A stretch of 6,757 nucleotides of DNA, taken from NCBI GenBank assembly GCA_016649925.1, contig JAENWO010000134.1:1-6757 (forward strand), in the 5' to 3' direction. The position numbers and the translations under genes are program-made. Source of the DNA: Actinomycetales bacterium. Lineage in GTDB: Bacteria; Actinomycetota; Actinomycetes; Actinomycetales; Beutenbergiaceae. How positions within the stretch are numbered: the stretch's first letter is position 1; each line of letters opens with the position of its first letter. Shown in pieces: positions 1-5,564 of this stretch. The notes below the pieces were generated by a model. That model was not told where the DNA came from and searched no databases. It saw only the letters and a list, made by a program, of their open reading frames with translations.

Positions 1-34
1 CCGACGCCACGCTCGCCGACGCCACGCTCGCCGA
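1..34. repeat. 15-bp tandem duplication in the aminopeptidase linker
   Basis: The unit ccgacgccacgctcg occurs at 1-15 and again at 16-30 without mismatch, and the first four bases of a third copy follow (31-34). Fifteen bases keep the reading frame, so the protein carries DATLA twice just before the catalytic domain. More copies could lie to the left of the window. The perfect identity, including third codon positions, suggests a recent slippage duplication in a loop that tolerates length change. Confidence 0.85.
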
Positions 35-881
35 GGCCCTCTCGGAGCTGCGCCTCGTCAAGGACGAGTGGGAGGTGGAGCAGCTGCGTGCGGCCGTCGC
101 CGCCTCCATCGACGGCTTCGCGGACATCGTGCGGTCCCTGCCGCGCGCCGTCGGGCACGAGCGGGGCGAACGCATCATCGAGGGCGTCTTCGGTGCCCGC
201 GCCCGCGAGGACGGCAACGGTATCGGCTACGACACGATCGCCGCCGCCGGCGACCACGCGACCACGCTGCACTGGATCCGCAACGACGGTCGCGTCCGCT
301 CCGGCGAGCTCGTGCTCGTCGACGCGGGCGTGGAGGTCGGCTCGCTCTACACCGCGGACATCACCCGGACCCTGCCGGTGGACGGGACCTTCACGGACGT
401 CCAGCGCCGCATCTACACCGCGGTGCTCGACGCCGCGGACGCCGCTTTCGCCGTCGCGCGACCGGGGCTGAGGTTCCGCGACGTACATGCTGCCGCGATG
501 GAGGTTCTGGCCCACCGCCTCGCCGAGTGGGGGCTGCTGCCCGTCGACGCGGACGTCTCGCTCAGCCCTGGGGGGCAGCACCACCGCCGCTGGATGCCGC
601 ACGGCACCAGCCACCACCTCGGCCTCGACGTGCACGACTGCGCGCAGGCACGCAAGGAGATGTACCTGGACGCCGAGCTGGAGGCCGGCATGGTGTTCAC
701 GATCGAGCCGGGCCTGTACTTCAAGGCAGACGACCTCACCGTCCCTGCGGAGTACCGCGGCATCGGGGTGCGGATCGAGGACGACGTGCTCGTGGTGTCC
801 GACGGCGTGGAGAACCTCTCCGCGGCGCTGCCCCGACGTCCCGAGGACCTCGAGGCCTGGATGGCATCGCTCGCCGGGTGA
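3..881 (+). CDS. Xaa-Pro aminopeptidase (aminopeptidase P, M24 family), 5' end outside window
   Basis: This is a cytosolic metallopeptidase that removes the N-terminal residue from peptides with proline in second position. The reading frame is open from base 3 to the left edge, so the start and most of the N-terminal creatinase-like domain are missing. What remains is the linker (SELRLVKDEWEVEQLRAA) and the whole pita-bread catalytic domain. Counting from the valine codon at 75, all five dinuclear-metal ligands are present: D83 in LVLVDAGVE, D94 in TADITR, H180 in HGTSHHLGLDVHD, E211 in FTIEPGLYF and E235 in GVRIEDDV. The accessory histidines H176 and H187 are also there. The motif HGxSHxLGLxVHD is typical of aminopeptidase P rather than methionine aminopeptidase or prolidase. 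The in-frame GTG at 75 sits inside the conserved linker and is not a real start. The stop overlaps the next start codon by four bases. A five-residue duplication (DATLADATLA) lies at the left edge. Confidence 0.95.
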   Translation, partial: DATLADATLAEALSELRLVKDEWEVEQLRAAVAASIDGFADIVRSLPRAVGHERGERIIEGVFGARAREDGNGIGYDTIAAAGDHATTLHWIRNDGRVRSGELVLVDAGVEVGSLYTADITRTLPVDGTFTDVQRRIYTAVLDAADAAFAVARPGLRFRDVHAAAMEVLAHRLAEWGLLPVDADVSLSPGGQHHRRWMPHGTSHHLGLDVHDCAQARKEMYLDAELEAGMVFTIEPGLYFKADDLTVPAEYRGIGVRIEDDVLVVSDGVENLSAALPRRPEDLEAWMASLAG

Positions 882-2308
882 GCACCCTCACTGCCGCGCG
901 CCCCGAGACGCGGCGCGGACCGACGACGGGTCGAGTGGCGCCGGCGGTGGCCGTGGGTGCGCTCGCCACCGCCCTGTACACCCTCTTCTCGTGGCGGCAG
1001 TGGGAGCGGTTCGAGACGCCCTCGTGGGACCTCGGCATCTTCACGCAGGTGCTGCGAACCTACGCGGAGCTACGCACTCCCGTCGTCCCCATCAAGGGCG
1101 AGGAGTTCATGATCCTCGGCGACCACTTCCACCCGCTCCTGGTGGTGCTCGCCCCGTTCTACGCCCTGTTCCCCTCCGGGATGACGCTGCTCGCGGCCCA
1201 GGCGGTCCTGGTGGGCCTCTCCGTCGCCGTCGTGACCGCGTGCGCCGTGCGTCACCTGGGCCGGTGGACCGGCACCGGCATCGGTCTCGCCTACATGTTG
1301 TCCTGGGGGCTGCAGTCCGCGGTCGCGTCGCAGTTCCACGAGGTGGCCCTCGCGCTGCCCCTGCTGGCCCTCTCCCTTGCCGCGCTCGTGCGTCGACGCC
1401 ACCGCGCCGCCGCCCTGTGGTCGCTCCCGCTGCTCCTGGTGAAGGAGGATCTCGGCCTGACGGTCGCCGCGATCGGCGTGGTGATCCTGATCCGGGGGTC
1501 CCGCCGGTTGGGTGCGGCCCTGACGGCCGGCGGTGTGGCGGCGTTCGTCCTCACCACGGACGTCATCCTGCCGGCGCTGAACCCCGACGGCGTGTGGGCC
1601 TACGGCGACGACTCGATCGTCTCGCTGCTGCTGTCCGACCCAGGCGCCGCGATCGACGGTCTCCTCACCGGCGTCGGACCGAAGACGCTCCTCGTGCTGG
1701 CCGTGTTCGGCGTCACCGGCTTCCTCGCGCTGCGCTCCCCGCTCGCCCTCGTCACGCTGCCGACGTTCGCGTGGCGGCTCACCTCGGACGTGCCGTTCCA
1801 CTGGAGCACCCACTGGCACTATTCAGCGGTCCTCATGCCGATCGTCTTCCTGGCGCTCGTCGACGCGCTGGTCTCCTCACCCCGCATGAAGGCGACCGCG
1901 CCCTGGATCGCGAGCATCGCGGTCCTCTTCGCACTCGTCGCCACCACGCAGTTCCCGCTGTGGCGCCTGACCGATCCTGTGACGTACACCGACAGCCGGC
2001 AGGCCGACGGCGCGCGGGAGGCGCTCGCCCTCATCCCCGACGGCGCGGTGGTGGACTCCGACATCTCCCTCCTGGCGTACCTCGCGCCGCACACGCAGGT
2101 GTACTGGGTGGGCAACAACGCCAACCCCGTGCCGGACTACGTGGTGCTCAACCAGCACTCCGGCAGCTACAACACCCCGCCTCGGGACGTCGTGGCCTAC
2201 GCGAGCGACCACTTCCCGGGCGAGGAGTTCACCGAGGTCCTCGACCTGGACGGGTACCTGGTCGCCCAGCACGTTCCCACCATGACCCCTCAGCCGGGCG
2301 CCTCGTAG
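878..2308 (+). CDS. DUF2079 polytopic membrane protein, possible GT-C-type glycosyltransferase
   Basis: The 476-residue product looks like the DUF2079 family of predicted integral membrane proteins. Recognisable motifs are SWDLGIFTQVLR (residues 49-60), LGDHFHPLL (80-88), LLLVKEDLGL (185-194) and HWHYSAVLMP (312-321). A basic head is followed by roughly nine or ten hydrophobic segments, at about 19-39, 84-98, 103-124, 131-148, 154-171, 177-206, 211-232, 269-296, 315-333 and 341-357. A soluble tail of about 115 residues (360-476) follows. Multi-pass proteins with an early loop aspartate (here D51) and a soluble C-terminus resemble GT-C enzymes that use lipid-linked sugars; that role and any substrate are inference. 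The GTG start at 878 overlaps the upstream TGA (GTGA) and has no clear ribosome site, so translational coupling is likely. The frame is open upstream to base 68, but that part is a shadow of the aminopeptidase gene. The stop codon lies inside a 14-bp repeat. Confidence 0.85.
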   Translation: MSTLTAARPETRRGPTTGRVAPAVAVGALATALYTLFSWRQWERFETPSWDLGIFTQVLRTYAELRTPVVPIKGEEFMILGDHFHPLLVVLAPFYALFPSGMTLLAAQAVLVGLSVAVVTACAVRHLGRWTGTGIGLAYMLSWGLQSAVASQFHEVALALPLLALSLAALVRRRHRAAALWSLPLLLVKEDLGLTVAAIGVVILIRGSRRLGAALTAGGVAAFVLTTDVILPALNPDGVWAYGDDSIVSLLLSDPGAAIDGLLTGVGPKTLLVLAVFGVTGFLALRSPLALVTLPTFAWRLTSDVPFHWSTHWHYSAVLMPIVFLALVDALVSSPRMKATAPWIASIAVLFALVATTQFPLWRLTDPVTYTDSRQADGAREALALIPDGAVVDSDISLLAYLAPHTQVYWVGNNANPVPDYVVLNQHSGSYNTPPRDVVAYASDHFPGEEFTEVLDLDGYLVAQHVPTMTPQPGAS

Positions 2309-2357
2309 CCGGCGCCTCGTAGCCGGCGCCTCGTAGCCGGCGCCTCGTAGCCGGCGC
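2297..2357. repeat. 14-bp tandem repeat, four perfect copies plus a partial, between convergent stop codons
   Basis: The unit ggcgcctcgtagcc is present at 2297-2310, 2311-2324, 2325-2338 and 2339-2352, and ggcgc continues to 2357. The sequence just left of the array (2292-2296, agccg) extends the pattern with one extra g. The first copy supplies the DUF2079 stop codon. Because 14 is not a multiple of three, the later TAGs fall in all three forward frames, so further copies cannot change the protein. GCCGGC and GGCGCC are self-complementary, so neighbouring copies can pair as a GC hairpin with an eight-base loop. The array could therefore act as a bidirectional transcription barrier, although no T-tract follows. 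It ends five bases before the stop codon of the convergent gene. Confidence 0.9.
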
Positions 2358-2361
2358 GCTC

Positions 2362-2856
2362 CTAGGAGATCTTCGCGGGCATCTCGGCGAGCAGCAGGCG
2401 GGCCTGACCGGCACTCTCCGCAAGGCAGAGGATGGCGAACTTGCTCGCGACCACCTGGGAGGAGGAGGTGAAGTCCCGCCGGCCACCCAGCATCGCGTAG
2501 GACACGACGCCGAACAGCATGCCGAAGCCGGCACCGACGAGCAGGACCGGCAGGAGGATGCCGAGCGCGGACCCTCCCGCGCTGAACAGCATGAGCATGA
2601 GGCCGACGAAGAGACCGAAGTACGCACCGGACGCGGTCCCCTGGAGCGCGGCGGTGGCATACGTGCGACGACCGGTGATGCGCTCGACCATCTTCAGGTC
2701 CGCTCCCACGATCGTCACGGCCTTGACGCCGAACTCCTTGTCCGCGAGGAAGTCCACAGCACGCTGCGCCTGGAGGTAGGTGTCGTAGCTGGCGATCTCT
2801 TCACCGCGGGGCTGAACGCCCAGGCGGGGGTCTTTCGGACTTCTCATGGTCGACAT
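2362..2856 (-). CDS. YflT-like general stress protein with two membrane segments
   Basis: The 164-residue product matches the YflT/general stress protein 17M-like family found in many actinobacteria; its molecular function is unknown. Residues 20-65 form the conserved N-terminal domain, with IASYDTYLQAQRAVDFLADK, then VKAVTIVGADL and MVERITGRRTY. Two glycine-rich hydrophobic helices follow at about 70-93 and 97-122, then a short polar domain (RDFTSSSQVVASKFAILCL) ending at 164. The frame has ATG candidates at 2865, 2856 and 2847, and a GTG at 2892. I chose 2856 because a good promoter (GATAAT at 2864-2869) ends seven bases before it, which makes this ATG the expected transcription start of a leaderless mRNA. 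It also gives a usual family N-terminus. A GGGAG lies only three bases before the 2865 ATG, too close for a normal ribosome site. The gene is divergent from the MgtE-like gene and convergent with the DUF2079 gene. Confidence 0.85.
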   Translation of the reverse strand: MSTMRSPKDPRLGVQPRGEEIASYDTYLQAQRAVDFLADKEFGVKAVTIVGADLKMVERITGRRTYATAALQGTASGAYFGLFVGLMLMLFSAGGSALGILLPVLLVGAGFGMLFGVVSYAMLGGRRDFTSSSQVVASKFAILCLAESAGQARLLLAEMPAKIS

Positions 2857-2892
2857 GCGGGCCATTATCTCCCGAGTGGGCCCCCTCGTCAC
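2857..2892 (-). promoter_or_regulatory. Predicted leaderless promoter of the YflT-like gene
   Basis: Read on the minus strand, GTGACG (2892-2887) matches four of six bases of the TTGACA -35 consensus. A 17-bp spacer follows, then GATAAT (2869-2864), five of six to TATAAT. Seven bases later is the ATG at 2856, so transcription would begin at or next to the start codon. The spacer contains an imperfect palindrome, GAGTGGGCCCCCTC (2874-2887), which could be an operator, though G/C-rich DNA yields such palindromes by chance. Confidence 0.55.
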
Positions 2893-2905
2893 CTTCGCCC
2901 TGGCA

Positions 2906-2918
2906 TAGGCTGACGGCC
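2906..2918 (+). promoter_or_regulatory. Predicted leaderless promoter (-10 box) of the MgtE_N/CBS operon
   Basis: TAGGCT (2906-2911) fits the actinobacterial TANNNT -10 pattern and is followed by seven bases and the GTG start at 2919. No Shine-Dalgarno sequence precedes that GTG, which favours leaderless translation. I see no good -35 hexamer 16 to 18 bases upstream, and that region overlaps the promoter of the divergent stress gene, so the two promoters may compete or share control. Confidence 0.45.
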
Positions 2919-4199
2919 GTGAGCAGCGCGCCCAGCCGAGTCTTCGTGGCGCGCCTGGCCGGGACCGAGGTGTTCGACCCCCTCGGTGACCGCGTCGGGC
3001 GCGTGCGCGACGTCGTCATCCTCGTCCGGCTCAAGGGTGCGCCCCGAGCGGTGGGCCTCGTCGTGGAGGTGCCCGGCCGCCGTCGGGTGTTCCTGCCGCT
3101 GTCTCGCGTGACGGCGGTCGACCCCGGCGCCGTCATCACCACCGGACTGGTCAACGTCCGCCGGTTCGAGCAGCGCAGCGCCGAGACCCTCGTCGTCGGA
3201 GAGCTCCTCGACCGGCACGTCGAGATGCGCGACGGCAGCGGCACCGTGGCGATCGAGGACGCGGCCATCGAGCAGCGGCGCAACCGGGACTGGCTCGTCA
3301 CCAAGCTCTTCGTGCGGCGAAAGACCACCGCGAACCGTGGCCTGTGGAGCCGCGGGGAGTCCCTCGTCATCGAGATCGACGACGTCACCGGCCTCGCTCC
3401 GGCCACCCCCCAGCAGGGCGCCGCCTCCTTCCTGGCGACGATGGAGGACCTCAAGCCGGCCGACCTCGCCGACGTCCTGCACGACCTCTCCGACGCGCGC
3501 CGGATCGAGGTGGCCTTGGAGCTGCCCGACGAACGGCTCGCCGACGTCCTGGAGGAGCTCGGCGAGGAGGACCGTGTCTCGATCGTCTCCGGGCTGGGCG
3601 CGGAGCGTGCGGCGGACGTGCTCGACGTCATGCAGCCCGACGACGCGGCCGACCTCATCAGCGAGCTCACCTCGGAGAAAGCGAGCGAGCTGCTCGAGCT
3701 GATGGAGCCGGACGAGGCGAAGGACGTGCGCCGGCTCCTCGCCTACGACGACTACACCGCGGGTGGTCTGATGACCACGGAGCCGCTCATCCTCCCGCCG
3801 GAGTCGTCGGTGGCCACCGCCCTCGCGCACGCCCGCCGGCAGGACGTCACCCCCGCCCTCGCGGCGATGATCTTCGTGGTGCGTCCGCCGCTGGAGACGC
3901 CGGCCGGGCGGCTCCTCGGCGTCGTCCACCTCCAGCGCCTGCTCCGCGAACCGCCGCACGAGGTGATCGGCACGATCCTGGACCGCGACATCGAGGCCGT
4001 CGGCCCGAACGCCCCGATCGGCAAGCTCACCCGGCTCCTGGCCACCTACAACCTCACGGCACTGCCGGTCGTGGATTCCGAGCGCCGTCTGCTCGGCGCG
4101 GTGAGCGTCGACGACGTGCTCGACCACCTCCTGCCCGACGACTGGCGCGACGCCGACGACGACGTCACCGACCTCTCGATGGGAGGTCACCATGGCTGA
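2919..4199 (+). CDS. MgtE N-domain/CBS-pair protein without transporter domain
   Basis: The 426-residue soluble protein carries the cytosolic sensing half of an MgtE magnesium channel but stops before the membrane half. Order of parts: two PRC-barrel-like modules at about 8-80 (VFDPLGDRVGRVRDVVILVR) and 88-160 (VVGELLDRHVEMRDGSGTV); a helical MgtE_N superhelix at about 170-275, with repeats such as LKPADLADVLHDL and MQPDDAADLISEL; the linker YDDYTAGGLMTTEPL (276-290); then CBS domains at about 283-345 and 348-405. An acidic tail ends at 426. No hydrophobic membrane segment is present. MgtE_N and CBS domains bind Mg2+ and adenine nucleotides in known channels, so a regulatory or sensor role is plausible, and annotation as a magnesium transporter would be misleading. 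The GTG start has no ribosome site and sits seven bases after a TANNNT box. The 3' end overlaps the DUF1003 gene by eight bases, so the two are one operon. Confidence 0.9.
   Translation: MSSAPSRVFVARLAGTEVFDPLGDRVGRVRDVVILVRLKGAPRAVGLVVEVPGRRRVFLPLSRVTAVDPGAVITTGLVNVRRFEQRSAETLVVGELLDRHVEMRDGSGTVAIEDAAIEQRRNRDWLVTKLFVRRKTTANRGLWSRGESLVIEIDDVTGLAPATPQQGAASFLATMEDLKPADLADVLHDLSDARRIEVALELPDERLADVLEELGEEDRVSIVSGLGAERAADVLDVMQPDDAADLISELTSEKASELLELMEPDEAKDVRRLLAYDDYTAGGLMTTEPLILPPESSVATALAHARRQDVTPALAAMIFVVRPPLETPAGRLLGVVHLQRLLREPPHEVIGTILDRDIEAVGPNAPIGKLTRLLATYNLTALPVVDSERRLLGAVSVDDVLDHLLPDDWRDADDDVTDLSMGGHHG
4181..4186 (+). promoter_or_regulatory. Ribosome binding site of the DUF1003 gene
   Basis: GGGAGG ends five bases before the ATG at 4192. 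It is the strongest Shine-Dalgarno sequence in front of any start codon in this window and lies inside the 3' end of the upstream reading frame. It supports independent or re-initiated translation of the second operon gene and fixes its start. Confidence 0.8.
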
Positions 4200-4704
4200 C
4201 CGCCTGGACACCCCGCTCGAGGCGAGGCGGCGGTGGCTGCCGCGGCCACGCGTGGACGAGGACGCCTTCGGGAAGATCGCCGAGGGAATCGCGAAGTTCA
4301 TGGGGACGCCGCGGTTCCTGTTCTACATGACGGTGTTCTGTGCCACGTGGCTGACCTGGAACACGTTCGGTCCCCAGGACCTGCGGTTCGACTCCGTGGC
4401 GCTGGGCTTCACGCTACTCACCCTGATGCTGTCGCTGCAGGCCTCCTACTCCGCTCCCCTCATCCTGCTCGCCCAAGCCCGTCAGACGGACCGCGACCGG
4501 GTGGCCGCCGAGCAGGACCGGCAGCGGGCGGAGCGGAACCTGGCCGACACGGAGTACCTCGCCCGGGAGATGGCGGCGCTTCGCCTCGCGCTCAACGAGG
4601 TCGCCACCCGCGACTTCGTCCGCGGCGAGCTGCGCAACCTGCTCGAGGACATCCTCGAGGAGCGGAAAGGCCGAGAGCTCGGCGCCCGGGACGCCGGGTC
4701 CTGA
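4192..4704 (+). CDS. DUF1003 family small membrane protein
   Basis: The 170-residue product is a typical DUF1003 protein, a family of unknown function. A basic N-terminal stretch (1-25) leads into FGKIAEGIAKFMGTPRF (26-42). Two transmembrane segments follow at about 43-59 and 69-94, the second ending in the family signature SYSAPLILLAQARQTDRDR (85-103). From about 97 to 160 the sequence is highly charged and helical (AEQDRQRAERNLADTEYL), probably a cytosolic coiled coil. The start has a strong ribosome site (GGGAGG), and the gene overlaps the MgtE_N/CBS gene by eight bases. Tight coupling suggests that the two proteins act together, the DUF1003 protein perhaps as the membrane partner of the soluble sensor; this is inference. 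The stop codon lies inside an 18-bp tandem duplication that also supplies a second in-frame stop. Confidence 0.9.
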   Translation: MADRLDTPLEARRRWLPRPRVDEDAFGKIAEGIAKFMGTPRFLFYMTVFCATWLTWNTFGPQDLRFDSVALGFTLLTLMLSLQASYSAPLILLAQARQTDRDRVAAEQDRQRAERNLADTEYLAREMAALRLALNEVATRDFVRGELRNLLEDILEERKGRELGARDAGS

Positions 4705-4725
4705 CCTGACGCCGGGTCCTGACCT
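4690..4725. repeat. 18-bp tandem duplication spanning the DUF1003 stop codon
   Basis: The unit gacgccgggtcctgacct occurs at 4690-4707 and is repeated without mismatch at 4708-4725. The first copy contains the DUF1003 stop TGA (4702-4704). Since 18 is a multiple of three, the second copy gives a backup TGA in the same frame (4720-4722). The array ends within the last codon of the convergent minus-strand pseudogene (TAG at 4726-4724). Perfect identity suggests a recent event. Confidence 0.85.
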
Positions 4726-5509
4726 ACCGGGTCGACTCGACGACGATCGCGCGGAACCTCTCGAGGACGCCCGCGTCACCGCTCACCCGCGGCGGCGTGG
4801 GGCCACGGCCCCACAACCACAGGTCCAGGTTTCAGGCCGGCGCCGTGACCGAAGCGGTCGGCCCAGCCTCAGGGACCTCGCCCGCACCGGTCAGCTCCGC
4901 CGCGTCGAGGTCCCACGCCGTCCCGGACTCCGGCCCGGCGCCGGTGAAACGTCCATCGTCCAGTCCCGGGGCGCCCGCTCCTCGGCCGGTCCTGCGAGGG
5001 CGAGCCGGACGGACTCCGGTCCCGGCACGAACGTGCCCCAGCTGAAGGTGCGGGAGACCATCGCCGCGAGGATCTCGTCGACGCCGTCGACGGCCACGTC
5101 ACCCGGCGGGCGGGTCACGTCCACCCCGCCGTCTGCTCGGCGTCGACGCAGTGGATGAGCGCCTCCTGCGCCTGCCGCCGCAACACGAACGCGACGCTCT
5201 GGTGGTCCTCGTGCCACGTCCAGGTCGCACCTTCCCGTCGGCCGACTCGAGCGCGGCGACGAGCCGGGCACTCGCAGCCTCGAACACGGAAAGGAGGTCG
5301 TCGACGGCGGGACGTGCGAGCGTCGTGCTCGTGGTGTCCGTGGCGCCGAGCACCATCTGGCTCCAGAAGTCCTGGACCTCCGCAAGGTGGTAGAGCAGGT
5401 CCGCACCGAACCAGTCCGGGTACGCGGGCACCCTGGCCGCGAGGTCGAGGCTGCGGGCAACCTGCGCGAACCGTGCCGACTCGCTGCGGATCACGTCGAG
5501 GTAGTCCAT
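4724..5509 (-). pseudogene. Broken mycothiol-dependent maleylpyruvate isomerase-family gene
   Basis: No single frame encodes this protein, but four joined minus-strand segments give a continuous homologue of about 262 residues. Segment 1 (5509 to about 5228) begins MDYLDVIRSESARF and includes PDWFGADLLYHLAEVQDFW. Segment 2 (to about 5125) reads ATWTWHEDHQSVAFVLRRQ then EALIHCVDAEQTAG. Segment 3 (to about 4952) reads VDGVDEILAAMVSRTFSWG. Segment 4 reads RFTGAGPESGTAWDLDAAEL, meets an in-frame TGA (4834-4832), then continues NLDLWLWGRG to TAG at 4726-4724. Each junction needs exactly one extra base, and a lost G explains all three. The metal ligands of the MDMPI fold are still visible in the reconstruction: H41, E116 and H120 (ExxxH). 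Intact relatives are metal-dependent enzymes of the DinB-like fold, some using mycothiol; the substrate of this one is unknown. Sequencing error is the main alternative, but neighbouring genes are intact and a nonsense codon is also present. The start lacks a ribosome site; family N-termini favour this ATG. Confidence 0.85.
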
Positions 5510-5551
5510 CAACCCACAGGAGGGGCGGCGGGGCACCCTCGCCGACAGACA

Positions 5552-5564
5552 TAGACTACAAAGC
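5552..5564 (+). promoter_or_regulatory. Predicted leaderless promoter (-10 box) of mrp
   Basis: TAGACT (5552-5557) matches TANNNT and is followed by seven bases (acaaagc) and the ATG at 5565. No purine-rich ribosome site is present before that ATG. Spacing and lack of leader are the same as at 2906-2919 and, on the minus strand, 2864-2856. No convincing -35 hexamer is visible. On the minus strand the same bases contain TAGTCT (5558-5553), which might once have served the divergent pseudogene. Confidence 0.5.

Noticed and set aside
68..877. Open frame upstream of and continuous with the DUF2079 gene, suggesting a 746-residue fusion
   Set aside because: The extra 270 residues are arginine/alanine/glycine-rich low-complexity sequence in the +1 shadow of the intact aminopeptidase gene; family similarity begins only after the GTG at 878.
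487..2322. 611-codon plus-strand open frame
   Set aside because: It runs across both real genes in a third frame with Arg/Pro/Gly-rich composition, as expected for stop-poor shadow frames in GC-rich DNA.
2297..2357. CRISPR array
   Set aside because: The 14-bp units are directly adjacent without unique spacers, and no cas genes are present.
2865..2892. Longer N-terminus of the YflT-like protein from ATG 2865 or GTG 2892
   Set aside because: These starts lie within or upstream of the predicted -10 box, so the expected transcript would not include them.
2889..4301. 470-codon minus-strand open frame opposite the MgtE_N/CBS gene
   Set aside because: The composition (His, Arg, Glu, Gly, Val runs) mirrors the antisense of GC-rich codons; no motif or start signal was seen, and the plus strand carries recognisable domains.
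5115..5240. Programmed frameshifting as the explanation for the joined frames
   Set aside because: Three separate shifts, no slippery heptamer or downstream structure at any of them, and an additional in-frame stop make programmed recoding implausible.
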